A DNA stretch of 64,000 nucleotides, taken from positions 496,001-560,000 of the forward strand of contig NZ_JAFCKS010000005.1 in assembly GCF_018129995.1 (NCBI RefSeq). Reading direction: 5' to 3'. A program made the position numbers and the translations under genes. Source of the stretch: Bradyrhizobium sp. SZCCT0153 (GTDB taxonomy: Bacteria > Pseudomonadota > Alphaproteobacteria > Rhizobiales > Xanthobacteraceae). Below, piece after piece: positions 25,014-39,530 of this stretch. Below the pieces are notes generated by a model that saw nothing but the letters and a program-made list of their open reading frames with translations, had not been told where the DNA came from and ran no database searches. The number at the start of each line of letters is the position of its first letter. Position 1 is the stretch's first letter.

Positions 25014-26240
25014 TCAGCGGTCGGTGCCCTCGCGCTCGGCCTGCGCCAGCTCCGCCGCGGCGAGATCGCCGGTCTCCTCCAGCCGCGCCTTCGCCGTCTG
25101 GTGGACGTGCGCGGCGAGCGTCGGCATGCGCGCGATCAGGGCGTGAAAATCCTGGGCGTCGAGCACGAGCAGCCGGGTCTTGCGCGTCGCCGTCACCGTG
25201 CCGCTGCGCTTGGTTTTGTGCAGCAGCGCGATCTCGCCGAAAAACGTGCCGTCGGTGAGCCGCACATGCTGGCTCGGCAGCGCGATCTCGACCTCGCCGG
25301 CGGTGATGAAATACATCGACGAGGCGTCATCGCCCCGCCGCACCAGGATCTCGCCCTGCTCGATGGTGCGGGCGCGGAGCAGCCGCATGATGTCGGCGAT
25401 CTCGGAGGCCGACAGATGCGAGAACAGCGGCACCCGCGCCAGCATGCCCCAGGTGACGACGAAATCGCGCCGCTTCACCTCTTCGGCGAAGGCCGTCGAG
25501 ATGATCGCAACCGGCAGCGCGATCATGGCGAAGCCGCTGATGATCGTGAAAACGGAGATGAACTTCCCGAGCGCCGTCACCGGCACGACGTCGCCATAAC
25601 CGACGGTGCCGAGCGTCACGATCGCCCACCACATCGCCTGCGGGATGGTGCCGAGCTTGTCCGGCTGCACGTCGCGCTCGATGGCGTAGAGCAGCGAGGC
25701 GAAGGTCAGGACCGCGCCGATCAGGATGACGATGCAGCCGATCAGCGCCCGCCGCTCGGCATGCACGGCGGCGAGCAGCGAACGCATCGCCGGCGAATAG
25801 CGGACCAGCTTGAAGAAAGGCAGCACGCCGAGCGCGGCCAGCGTCGCATGCCGGCCGGCGATAAGCACGATTCCCGCGGGCAGGAACGCCATGAGGTCGA
25901 TGATGCCGAGCGACGAGAAGGCATAAGAGAGCCGGTCGGACAGCGCGGACGCCTTGCGCTGGGTGTGACCGGCAACCGTCCACAGCCGCGCTAGATATTC
26001 CAGCGCGAACACGATCACGGACAGGATAGTGATGCCTGAGAACAGCACGCCGAACTGCGCATCCAGCTCCGGCACCGAGGCGAGGATCATCGCGGCCACG
26101 TTGAGCACGATGACGCTGATGATCAGCTGGATGAAGCGCGACCCGGCCGAATAGGCCAGCGGATCGTGCTCCAGCAGTTCGTAGAGGCGATCCCTCAAAT
26201 CGGGATCGCGCAAGCCACGTCCCCGCGGAACGAGGCCCAT
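25014..26240 (-). CDS. Cyclic-nucleotide-gated potassium channel (MloK1-like)
   Basis: The 408-residue membrane protein has six transmembrane segments, a potassium selectivity filter TVGYGD in the pore loop, and a C-terminal cyclic-nucleotide-binding domain (GTFFGEIALLHKTKRSGTVTA with the phosphate-binding Arg). This layout matches MloK1 of Mesorhizobium. S4 contains only a few positive residues, so gating is probably by cAMP rather than voltage. It lies 6 bases after the alaS stop and may ride on the alaS transcript. Confidence 0.9.
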   Translation of the reverse strand: MGLVPRGRGLRDPDLRDRLYELLEHDPLAYSAGSRFIQLIISVIVLNVAAMILASVPELDAQFGVLFSGITILSVIVFALEYLARLWTVAGHTQRKASALSDRLSYAFSSLGIIDLMAFLPAGIVLIAGRHATLAALGVLPFFKLVRYSPAMRSLLAAVHAERRALIGCIVILIGAVLTFASLLYAIERDVQPDKLGTIPQAMWWAIVTLGTVGYGDVVPVTALGKFISVFTIISGFAMIALPVAIISTAFAEEVKRRDFVVTWGMLARVPLFSHLSASEIADIMRLLRARTIEQGEILVRRGDDASSMYFITAGEVEIALPSQHVRLTDGTFFGEIALLHKTKRSGTVTATRKTRLLVLDAQDFHALIARMPTLAAHVHQTAKARLEETGDLAAAELAQAEREGTDR

Positions 26241-26246
26241 GGCTGT

Positions 26247-28925
<2,679 letters not shown>

Positions 28926-29072
28926 GTTCATCCAATCGGGTGTGCTTGGACCCGCCATACGCCATCCAAACCGCAAGTTTGGGCTGATATCTGCGGGCCA
29001 AAGCGCTTTTAGACAAGGCCAGCTTCGCTGTCCAGAAACTGTGCAACCGGATCAGTGGGTTGCCGCAGGCGC

Positions 29073-29133
29073 GCAATCCCCGTTGCAATCCCGTTGCAAT
29101 CCCGTTGCAATCCCGTTGCAATCCCGTTGAAAG
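29073..29133. repeat. Tandem 11-base repeats upstream of alaS
   Basis: GTTGCAATCCC occurs four times head-to-tail from 29082 to 29125, preceded by a variant GCGCAATCCCC and followed by a partial GTTGAAAG. The period is about one helical turn. It lies roughly 150 bases upstream of the alaS start and 65 bases upstream of the glycine riboswitch. Confidence 0.85.
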
Positions 29134-29197
29134 CCGCCGATGCCGCGTTGACAGGCTTGGCCGCCCTGTGGTCTGTACCCATCTGTATCGTACGGCC

Positions 29198-29395
29198 ACG
29201 TCGGGAGAGACCGGCTTTAGGCAGCCGGCGCCGAAGGAGCAACCGCCCCGGAAACTCTCAGGCAAAAGGACCGCGTGGCTTTGACGACATCTGGAAAGAG
29301 GCGCCGACGGGCGATGACCTTCTAAAGGTCGACCCGGACAGCGTCCGCCGACGGGATAATACTCTCAGGCACAGCGACAGATGGGGCTTCGACTG
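29198..29395 (+). promoter_or_regulatory. Tandem glycine riboswitch (gcvT leader)
   Basis: Two glycine aptamers lie in series before gcvT. The first has GGGAGAGACCGG, GCGCCGAAGGAGCAACCGCC and AACTCTCAGGCAAAAGGACC. The second has GGAAAGAGGCGCC and ATACTCTCAGGCACAGCGAC. These are the conserved cores of the gcvT motif. A following hairpin (CGGGAA...TTCCCG, about 29403-29418) close to the gcvT start is a candidate expression platform. In the family glycine binding turns expression on. Confidence 0.93.
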
Positions 29396-29440
29396 GTGTC
29401 CACGGGAAATCGTTCCCGGGGAACCGCCGAGGGCCCCGTA

Positions 29441-30589
29441 ATGCTTGCGCGTGACGACAAAGAATCCCTGAAACGCACCCCCCTTTACGATCTTCACGTG
29501 TCGCTCGGCGGCAAGATGGTGCCGTTCGCGGGCTATGACATGCCCGTGCAGTACCCCGCGGGCGTGCTGAAGGAACACCTCCATACCCGCAGCCAAGCCG
29601 GCCTGTTCGACGTCTCCCATATGGGACAGCTCGCGCTACGGCCGAAATCCGGCAGGGTCGAGGACGCCGCCCGCGCGCTGGAACGGCTGGTGCCGCAGGA
29701 CGTCGTGGCGATCGCGCCGGGGCGTCAGCGCTATGCCCAGTTCACCAATGCGGACGGCGGCCTGCTGGACGATTTGATGGTCGCCAATTTCGGCGATCAT
29801 CTGTTCCTGGTCGTCAACGCCGCCTGCAAGGAGCAGGACGAGGCGCATCTGCGCGCGAATCTCTCCGGCGACTGCGTCATCGAGCAGCTGGCGGACCGCG
29901 CGCTGATCGCGTTGCAGGGTCCGAAGGCGGAATCGGCACTGGCGAAATTGTGTGCAGAGGCGCCGTCCATGAAATTCATGGATGCCGGCCCGCACAAGGT
30001 CGCCGGCCTCGACTGTTTCGTCTCGCGCTCCGGCTACACCGGCGAGGACGGGTTCGAGATTTCGGTCCCCGCAGGCGACGCCGAGCGCCTCGCCAGGACG
30101 CTGCTGGACAACGCGGATGTGCTGCCGATCGGCTTGGGGGCCCGCGACAGCCTGCGTCTCGAGGCAGGCCTCTGTCTCTACGGCCACGACATCGACACCA
30201 CGACCACGCCGGTCGAAGCCGCGCTGGAATGGTCGGTGCAGAAGAGCCGCCGCAGCGGCGGCGCGCGCGCCGGCGGCTTTCCCGGTGCCGACAAGATCCT
30301 CGCTCATTTCGACAACGGCGCAAGCCGCCGCCGCGTCGGGCTGCGCACCGAGGGCCGCGCGCCGGTGCGCGAGGGCGCGCTGCTGTTTGCGGATGCGGCC
30401 TCCAGCGAGCCGATCGGAAAGGTCACCTCCGGCGGCTTCGGCCCGAGCCTGAATGCACCGGTCGCGATGGGCTATGTGCCGACGAGCCTGAGCGCGCTCG
30501 ATACGAAACTGTTCGCCGAGGTGCGCGGCCAGCGGCTGCCGCTCACCGTCGCCGCCATGCCTTTCGTGAAAAACACCTACAAACGCTGA
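29441..30589 (+). CDS. gcvT: Glycine cleavage system aminomethyltransferase (T protein)
   Basis: GcvT transfers the methylene unit from aminomethyl-lipoyl-H protein to tetrahydrofolate, releasing ammonia. The 382-residue protein from MLARDDKESLKRTPLYDLHV shows GLFDVSHMGQ, FVSRSGYTGEDGFEI and RDSLRLEAGLCLYGHDI, all family hallmarks. It is preceded by a tandem glycine riboswitch and followed at 10 bases by gcvH and then gcvP. Confidence 0.96.
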   Translation: MLARDDKESLKRTPLYDLHVSLGGKMVPFAGYDMPVQYPAGVLKEHLHTRSQAGLFDVSHMGQLALRPKSGRVEDAARALERLVPQDVVAIAPGRQRYAQFTNADGGLLDDLMVANFGDHLFLVVNAACKEQDEAHLRANLSGDCVIEQLADRALIALQGPKAESALAKLCAEAPSMKFMDAGPHKVAGLDCFVSRSGYTGEDGFEISVPAGDAERLARTLLDNADVLPIGLGARDSLRLEAGLCLYGHDIDTTTTPVEAALEWSVQKSRRSGGARAGGFPGADKILAHFDNGASRRRVGLRTEGRAPVREGALLFADAASSEPIGKVTSGGFGPSLNAPVAMGYVPTSLSALDTKLFAEVRGQRLPLTVAAMPFVKNTYKR

Positions 30590-30599
30590 GGACAAGACA

Positions 30600-30968
30600 A
30601 TGACCACGACGCTGTACACCTCCGACCACGAATGGCTCGCGATCGACGGCGACGTCGCCACCGTCGGGATCACCGACTACGCGCAGTCGCAGCTCGGCGA
30701 CGTCGTGTTCGTCGAGCTGCCCAAGATCGGCCGCACCCTGAAGAAGACCGAAGCCGCCGCCGTCGTGGAATCGGTGAAGGCCGCCTCCGACGTCTACGCG
30801 CCAATCTCGGGCGAGGTGCTCGAGACCAACGCCGAGCTCGCGGGCGAGCCGGCGCTGATCAATTCGGATGCTCAGGGCAAGGCCTGGTTCTTCAAGATCA
30901 GGATCGCCGACAAGAGCGAGCTCGGCGGCCTCATGGATGAAGCCGCCTACAAGGCACACACGGCTTAA
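30600..30968 (+). CDS. gcvH: Glycine cleavage system H protein
   Basis: A 122-residue lipoyl carrier protein. The lipoylated lysine lies in AAAVVESVKAASDVYAPISG, about residue 64. The start TTTLYTSDHEWLAIDGD is standard. It shuttles the aminomethyl group between GcvP and GcvT. AGGACAAG before the ATG serves as the ribosome-binding site. Confidence 0.97.
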   Translation: MTTTLYTSDHEWLAIDGDVATVGITDYAQSQLGDVVFVELPKIGRTLKKTEAAAVVESVKAASDVYAPISGEVLETNAELAGEPALINSDAQGKAWFFKIRIADKSELGGLMDEAAYKAHTA

Positions 30969-30986
30969 AGAGCGATGGAGCAAGCG

Positions 30987-33854
<2,868 letters not shown>

Positions 33855-33860
33855 GGGATC

Positions 33861-33949
33861 GTAGGGTGGGTTAGCGCAGCGTGACCCACCACTTCAGCTT
33901 CAACGGAGACGAACAGTGGTGGATTACGCCTTCGGCTAATCCACCCTAC
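33861..33949. repeat. Imperfect inverted repeat element after gcvP
   Basis: The left end GTAGGGTGGGTTAGC returns in inverted form at the right end as GCTAATCCACCCTAC, with inner complementary stretches such as GTGACCCACC and GGTGGATTACG. The whole 89-base unit can fold into a long hairpin. Elements of this GTAGGGTGG type are dispersed in Bradyrhizobium genomes. Confidence 0.8.
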
Positions 33950-33952
33950 AAT

Positions 33953-34348
33953 CTAGCCGTCCGGCCAACGCATCAGACTTCCCGATCGTGCCACAAGGCT
34001 CTGGCAATGGGTGCTCGCGACGGTGAGCGCCCAGGCTTGGGATTTATCGATGTTGCCCTGCAGATCAGCGAGCGCGCGCGCCTGCCAGTGTGCCCTTTCG
34101 CGTCCGAGCGGCAAGGCTTCAGTCTCCGAAACAATTCCCACAAAGGGCAAGATATCGGGATCATCTTCGAGGCGAGCCTTGAAGCTGTGCCTTGCAATTG
34201 CCCTGGCACCTTCCACCGGGGACACGCTTCCGGAAAGTATGCCTTTCGCCATCTCAATAATGATCTGGCGAGCAGCAATGACCTCGGATTGATTCCAACT
34301 CACGGCGATCCAGGGCTCACTAACTGATCCGGGTATCTCTTGTATCAT
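33953..34348 (-). CDS. Hypothetical protein
   Basis: A 131-residue soluble protein, mostly charged, without signal peptide. The pattern AARQIIIEMAKGILSGSVSP then GARAIARHSFKARLEDDPDILPFVGIVSETEALPLG resembles a small uncharacterised family in rhizobia. ATG at 34348 is preferred; TTG at 34384 would add 12 residues. No strong ribosome-binding site is visible. It sits just downstream of recA on the same strand. Confidence 0.6.
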   Translation of the reverse strand: MIQEIPGSVSEPWIAVSWNQSEVIAARQIIIEMAKGILSGSVSPVEGARAIARHSFKARLEDDPDILPFVGIVSETEALPLGRERAHWQARALADLQGNIDKSQAWALTVASTHCQSLVARSGSLMRWPDG

Positions 34349-34429
34349 AAAACGAAACGGGCCCCGAAGACGTCGGCAACTCAACGTCCTCAGCGCCCGC
34401 TCCTCGCGAAAAACTCTTCGCGTTAAAGC

Positions 34430-35518
<1,089 letters not shown>

Positions 35519-35612
35519 TGGGTCGTGCTCCTTATGGCGAGGATTCGCGTGAGGGACAAAACAATTGGCGCGGCGGCTCGTCGATAAAGGCAATGTACCC
35601 CATTTGTTCTAA

Positions 35613-35627
35613 GTTCGCAATATGTTC
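35613..35627 (-). promoter_or_regulatory. LexA (SOS) box of recA
   Basis: GTTC-GCAATAT-GTTC matches the alphaproteobacterial LexA operator GTTC-N7-GTTC exactly. Its position upstream of recA is as expected for SOS control. Confidence 0.88.
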
Positions 35628-35640
35628 TTTTGTGAATCTG

Positions 35641-35702
35641 GGCGCTGGCCTGTTTCCGACCTCAGTGGCCTAGTTTGATTTTGGGAGTGGCCTGATTTGA
35701 AA
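35641..35702. repeat. AGTGGCCT repeat array, copy 1
   Basis: Two 22-base tandem units beginning AGTGGCCTAGTTTG and AGTGGCCTGATTTG follow a related unit GCTGGCCTGTTTCC. The same array family recurs at 39894, 42222 and 43594. It marks the recA side of the accessory region. Confidence 0.8.
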
Positions 35703-35741
35703 ATCGGTATTCGGGTGTTCTATGTAAGTCACACAGAGGCG

Positions 35742-35862
35742 GTTACCTCGCCGGGGTAACTTTGCAGGTACCTGCAATTCGCTGTGTTGAATGGTGCAGT
35801 CTATTGCAATAGACTAACAGGCCACCAGAACGACCAAAGGGGTCCCCTTGCGAGGACCCCTT
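35742..35862. repeat. Cluster of four dyad symmetries
   Basis: Within 121 bases lie GTTACC-N7-GGTAAC (35742-35760), the perfect palindrome TTGCAGGTACCTGCAA (35762-35777), the perfect 18-base palindrome AGTCTATTGCAATAGACT (35798-35815), and a hairpin AAGGGGTCC...GGACCCCTT (35837-35862). The rest of the gene-free stretch (35519-36007) holds the LexA box, repeat array 1 and AT-rich sequence. Confidence 0.8.
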
Positions 35863-36007
35863 GGCTAAGTAGCTCCCAATGGGAAACGGACACCCTCTCG
35901 GGGCCGCGAGTGACTATCTAACTACTATTTCTATGGATTAGTTGCAAGGAAAATCAAAACGTTCATCGAAAACGTGATCGCTATGGAATACCAAACTTAA
36001 CAAGTTC

Positions 36008-36448
36008 CTATTCAGGTAATTTAGGCAACCATTTCAATAGTAGGGCCAATATAGGATTGAATTCGCTCTCAGGAAGACGACGAATGCCAGATTTATCAGG
36101 GGTGAGCCTGCTCACAGCAACAGTAGTTGGTTTGTCGCAGATGACCCAAGACGACTGGCCATCGACCGTCGTTCCAAGCTCCACAGCCCAAGGGTTCCCC
36201 CGCTGAGGCTGGGAGGAACATGGCAGCACCGTAACCGCTCCGGTCAGTATATTCTTATAAGATACTATCAAAACAGGCCGAGTCTTCCAAAACTCTGGCA
36301 AATGCGCATCTTCCGGAAAGTCACACCAGAAAAGCTGCCGAATCGACGGGGCGCTCTTTACTCGCGGCGGGACGCGCCTCGGCTTTTCCTCGACCTCGAC
36401 TTCAGCAACAACCGTTACCGTCTCTTTTAGCTCGTAAACCTTCTTCAT
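36008..36448 (-). CDS. PemK/MazF-like toxin-fold protein
   Basis: The 146-residue protein ends in a PemK/MazF-type domain (RQLFWCDFPEDAHLPEFWKT, RPVLIVSYKN, VTVLPCSSQPQ, SWVICDKPTTVAVSRLTPDK), the fold of mRNA interferases. Members pair with a small antitoxin gene, but none is obvious next to it. The N-terminal 35 residues are charged and extra to the fold. ATG at 36448 gives MKKVYELKETV. It may be an orphan toxin or a domesticated relative. Confidence 0.75.
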   Translation of the reverse strand: MKKVYELKETVTVVAEVEVEEKPRRVPPRVKSAPSIRQLFWCDFPEDAHLPEFWKTRPVLIVSYKNILTGAVTVLPCSSQPQRGNPWAVELGTTVDGQSSWVICDKPTTVAVSRLTPDKSGIRRLPESEFNPILALLLKWLPKLPE

Positions 36449-36543
36449 AGGGCTAGCAGTCTCTTGGGCCTGACAAGTTGCCAAGCTTACTAAGCGACCC
36501 TTAACGAGAAACTAAACAAGTAAGGTCGCGTTAGGAAGCTCAA

Positions 36544-37305
36544 CTAACTGGGCGGTGAATCCTTATATATCAACTTAAAGCTGCCTTCCAAAAGTTGAAG
36601 CCACAGCTTTCGATCGGTCTCCGGCCAAATTTCGCCAGACTTGGGCAGGCGCGCCAGAAGTCCAGCAATGATGGGATCTATGGGAGGCTGCCCCCCACCG
36701 CCTCCCCCATTGCCTCCGCCTCCCAAGTCCTCATCTCGCTTTGCAGAACGCTCCTCTTGAGGAGACAGCCCCGGCTTGACAAAGCGCCCCGTGGAAATGT
36801 CGATGAACCCGGCATAGGTCGCGGACTTTACGAACGTTTGGCGCGCTCGTTCCTTCTGCTTAGGCGAGATTCCCATTTGCTCCATCTGACGTTCAATCGC
36901 GGCAGCGGGGGGCAGCGTATGCCCCTTGTTCTGCTCGTACATCCGATTGAACAACTCTGGATTCAAAAAGGCTTGTACCCGGGCGCTGCGCTCATTGCCG
37001 GTACCGGTCAACGCGTCTCGACCAAGCTGAGTGATGCTCGCTCGCCCTTGGCCAGTATCAATGAGGCCAAACATTTTTGCCGCAGAAATTCGCGTCCGGA
37101 ACGTGCCTCCGGTCGCGCTCTGATTCATCCAAGCGGCAAGCTCTCCTTGGTCGCACGCTGCGGGGCCGACCCTTGTAAACAAGGTCTGCGCAAGCTCCAC
37201 GCAGCCCTCTAGGTCAGCATAGGGAAAGCTCAATTCCGAACGAAAGCGCTTCGTCTCTTCCGCCGTCTCAGGTCCGGCCGCAGCCGCATTGTCACTGTCT
37301 GCCAT
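36544..37305 (-). CDS. Hypothetical winged-helix-like protein
   Basis: The 253-residue protein begins MADSDNAAAAG after GGAGG. Its core (FPYADLEGCVELAQTLFTRV, LAAWMNQSATGGTFRTRIS, KMFGLIDTGQGRASITQLGR) looks like a winged-helix domain. A second block carries GISPKQKERARQTFVKSATY. A Gly-rich linker then leads to a short C-terminal module, IAGLLARLPKSGEIWPETDR. I recognise the pattern as a recurrent rhizobial accessory protein but know no function. Confidence 0.7.
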   Translation of the reverse strand: MADSDNAAAAGPETAEETKRFRSELSFPYADLEGCVELAQTLFTRVGPAACDQGELAAWMNQSATGGTFRTRISAAKMFGLIDTGQGRASITQLGRDALTGTGNERSARVQAFLNPELFNRMYEQNKGHTLPPAAAIERQMEQMGISPKQKERARQTFVKSATYAGFIDISTGRFVKPGLSPQEERSAKRDEDLGGGGNGGGGGGQPPIDPIIAGLLARLPKSGEIWPETDRKLWLQLLEGSFKLIYKDSPPS

Positions 37306-37423
37306 TGGGCACCTCCTGCCCGAACTTGGGCTCTTAGCTGACCTTATATGGCGCAACTCGCAGACAATGTCAATTTTTTTCGCGACCTTGTTGCGTTGAC
37401 AACTTTTCTCGTATATCGTCTTG

Positions 37424-37550
37424 TCAATCGGAGGCGAGACATGACAACAGCTTGAGCCCCTTGAAACGCTGGCCGAGTCTCAAGGGGCTTGGAAAAAGGA
37501 AGGGCCGCTGCGCTACCCCTCGAAAAGGAACGCAACGGCCCTGCAATCGG
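37424..37550 (+). ncRNA. Candidate structured leader with four-codon frame
   Basis: After a promoter-like TTGTTG-N17-GTATAT (37388-37416) comes GGAGG-N5-ATG and a tiny frame MTTA-stop (37441-37455). Hairpin 1 follows, with perfect arms AGCCCCTTGA (37455-37464) and TCAAGGGGCT (37480-37489). Hairpin 2 has 12-base arms AGGGCCGCTGCG (37501-37512) and CGCAACGGCCCT (37531-37542) with one mismatch. No other gene lies in 37306-37794 apart from the tRNA-like unit. Function unknown; attenuator-like layout is inference. Confidence 0.45.
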
Positions 37551-37560
37551 CTTCAAGTTC

Positions 37561-37631
37561 TCAGGGTTCGTCTAGAGGTAGGACGCCCGCCCTTACAAGT
37601 AGGAAACGTCGGTCCGAATCCGGCACCCTGA
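37561..37631 (+). tRNA. tRNA-like cloverleaf, anticodon TAC, degenerate
   Basis: The acceptor arms TCAGGGT (37561-37567) and ACCCTGA (37625-37631) pair perfectly. The D arm GTCT-AGAGGTA-GGAC and T arm GTCGG-TCCGAAT-CCGGC are good. The anticodon arm is poor: CCGCC/GTAGG pairs at only three of five positions around loop CTTACAA. The T loop has C where T55 is expected. No CCA is encoded. It resembles tRNA-Glu in its 5' half but would read Val codons; a relic or mobile-element tRNA is likely. Confidence 0.5.
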
Positions 37632-37794
37632 ACTTCAATCGAGTGGGACCGACCGCGTTGGCGCGCTGCCGATCCCTAGCTACCAACCCCGGGATTGAGC
37701 CCCGAAGCGATAACCAAACTGGAATATACGCCTTGGCGGGCGTGATTTCTAGAGTCGCGGACGGGCCAATTCCTCAACAGAGGATTGAGCCCTC

Positions 37795-38697
37795 ATGAAC
37801 GTACTTTCCCGCGAAAAGCAGATTGAAGTCATTGCCGCCCTCTGTGAAGGCGTCGGCATCCGCACCGCTTCCCGTCTCACTGGCGTCAACCGTGGCACTG
37901 TCGCGAACCTGGCCCTCCGCGTTGGCCTTGGCTGCATGGAGCTGCACGATCGCATCATGGTTGGCGTGCGCACCGAGCGCCTTGAGCTGGACGAGCTTTG
38001 GAGCTTCGTCGGCAAGAAGCAAAAGAACGTCCAGCGTCACGAAATCAACGCCAAGGGCGATCAGTACGTTTTCATCGGCATGGCCGGGACGCAGAAGGCA
38101 ATCATTAGTTGGGGCGTTGGCAAGCGGAATGCCGAAAGCACTATGGACTTTCTGCACGATCTCCGCAGCCGCGTCATTGGTCAGCCGGAAATATCAACGG
38201 ACGGCTTCCATCCCTACCGCGTAGCGATCCGCGACGCCTTCGGCCCGAACGCTTCGCATGGCGTGATCGTAAAGACCTACAGCGTGACCAACCTCGCCAA
38301 GGATGCTGTCACCCGCTACAGCCCCGCTCAGGTAGTAGCGGTAAGTCGTGAGGTAGTATCAGGCGCCCCCGAGCAGTACGTTTCAACCAGCTACGTCGAG
38401 CGCCAGAACCTTTCGCTGCGCATGGCGTCGCGCCGGTTCACCCGGTTGACGAACGGCTTTAGCAAGAAGCTGGACAACCACGTTGCCGCCGTTGCGCTGT
38501 ACGTCGCTCACTACAACCTGTGCCGTACCCATGAAGCCCTGCGCACGACGCCAGCGAAGGCGCTGGGGCTTGCTGATAAGGCTTGGACCGTTGCGCAGCT
38601 TGTGGATGCCGCGCTTGCTGTGGCTCCTGCGCTGCCCACTGAGACCCCTCCCGATCGGCGCCGGAAGTTCACGGTAATCGAGGGCGGGAAAAACTGA
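37795..38697 (+). mobile_element. DDE transposase, IS1-like family, copy 1
   Basis: The intact 300-residue protein belongs to the group usually labelled IS1-family transposase in Bradyrhizobium. The candidate catalytic residues lie in RLELDELWSFVGKK (Asp), ISTDGFHPYR (Asp) and STSYVERQNLSLRM (Glu). An N-terminal helix-turn-helix is seen in LCEGVGIRTASRLTGVNRGT. I could not find terminal inverted repeats around it; homology with the second copy begins about 25 bases before the ATG and stops right after the gene. Confidence 0.85.
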
Positions 38698-38789
38698 GCA
38701 GAGCGCGAATCATCCCGATTCGATTCGAAGACGCCAAAGAAATAGCGGGCAAAGGCCACAAAACCTCTTGCCCCCTATCTAGGGGAAAT

Positions 38790-38990
38790 ATGCACAGCCA
38801 ACTACTATCCGTAGAAATCGCTGTGCAACGACTTGTATTACAACCCTTTTGCAGGCCAAAAGCTGGTGCTCTGGAGCCACAATCCGTGGCCCGATTTCCG
38901 CTTGTCAACAGCATTTTCATTGACACTACGGGAAAAAAGCGACCAAATACGCCCGTTAAGGTCCTGTTAACCTTCCAGACTCATAACTAG
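38790..38990 (+). CDS. Possible small hypothetical protein
   Basis: A 66-residue frame starts after AGGGG-AAAT. The sequence (MHSQLLSVEIAVQRLVLQPF) has no recognised domain. It lies in a 413-base gap between the transposase and the next gene, and may not be translated. Confidence 0.25.
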   Translation: MHSQLLSVEIAVQRLVLQPFCRPKAGALEPQSVARFPLVNSIFIDTTGKKRPNTPVKVLLTFQTHN

Positions 38991-38993
38991 CTA

Positions 38994-39012
38994 ATTGTCA
39001 AGCGTTGACAAT
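38994..39012. promoter_or_regulatory. Perfect palindrome ATTGTCAA-GCG-TTGACAAT
   Basis: Eight-base perfect arms flank a 3-base centre, about 100 bases upstream of the next gene start. The same half-sites occur, more widely spaced, at 37396-37402 (TTGACAA) and 37421-37427 (TTGTCAA). This suggests a binding site for an island regulator. Confidence 0.55.
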
Positions 39013-39110
39013 CGACTTTCGTTATGGGTAGCGCGAGGCTAGGAACGGGTCCGTAGTGTTCGCGTTAAGCCGCATCATATTACCAGAACTCTGGAGTTAT
39101 TGAGGGAATA

Positions 39111-39407
39111 ATGGCCCCGCTGTCCGCACCAGCTGAGGTGAATTTGATCTACAGAAATGTAGGAAAAACTCACGTTTTCACAGCGCTGGAATTGCCGGGC
39201 TTCCATATCGGAAGCTCGCAGCTTGCGCATGTCTTTCAACAGGCCACCGCTGCTCTGAATGAGCACGTCTCTAAACTGTGCAAGTGCGAGGCAAAATACA
39301 AACTCGACTATTCCTACGAGGGATTCTTGGCTCAAATCGAGAGCCATACTGGGCCCGTCGTTACCGCTCGCCGCGCGTCCACTGGAGAAATGGCGTCTCA
39401 CCATTGA
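39111..39407 (+). CDS. Small protein, possibly HicB-like
   Basis: The 98-residue protein MAPLSAPAEVNLIYRNVGKT has a beta-strand pattern HVFTALELPGFHIGSS followed by a helix AHVFQQATAALNEHVSKLC. This is reminiscent of HicB-type antitoxin folds (strand-strand-ELPG then helix), but the match is weak and no HicA toxin is beside it. A GAGGGAAT element precedes the ATG. Confidence 0.45.
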   Translation: MAPLSAPAEVNLIYRNVGKTHVFTALELPGFHIGSSQLAHVFQQATAALNEHVSKLCKCEAKYKLDYSYEGFLAQIESHTGPVVTARRASTGEMASHH

Positions 39408-39463
39408 CTTTTAATAAAATGGTCACTTAGCTGACCTTTAGCGCGAAGTTGGTGATTCTGATT

Positions 39464-39495
39464 AAGCCGTCTCGTGTGTGCGAGGCGGCTTTTTA
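39464..39495 (+). terminator. Rho-independent terminator
   Basis: AAGCCGTCTCG pairs with CGAGGCGGCTT (one mismatch) around loop TGTGTG and is followed by TTTTA. It ends the transcript of the preceding small gene. Confidence 0.8.
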
Positions 39496-39530
39496 CTTGG
39501 TGTGTTTTTTCTTGAATTAGGAAGTGGACC

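Noticed and set aside
37396..37424. TTGACA at 37396 as the -35 box of the leader RNA
   Set aside because: No acceptable -10 box occurs 16-18 bases downstream; TTGTTG at 37388 with GTATAT fits better, and TTGACAA is more likely part of a dyad.
37632..37720. A possible second tRNA-like unit after the first one
   Set aside because: A T-arm-like CCGGG-ATTGAGC-CCCG can be drawn, but I could not form acceptor, D and anticodon arms together.
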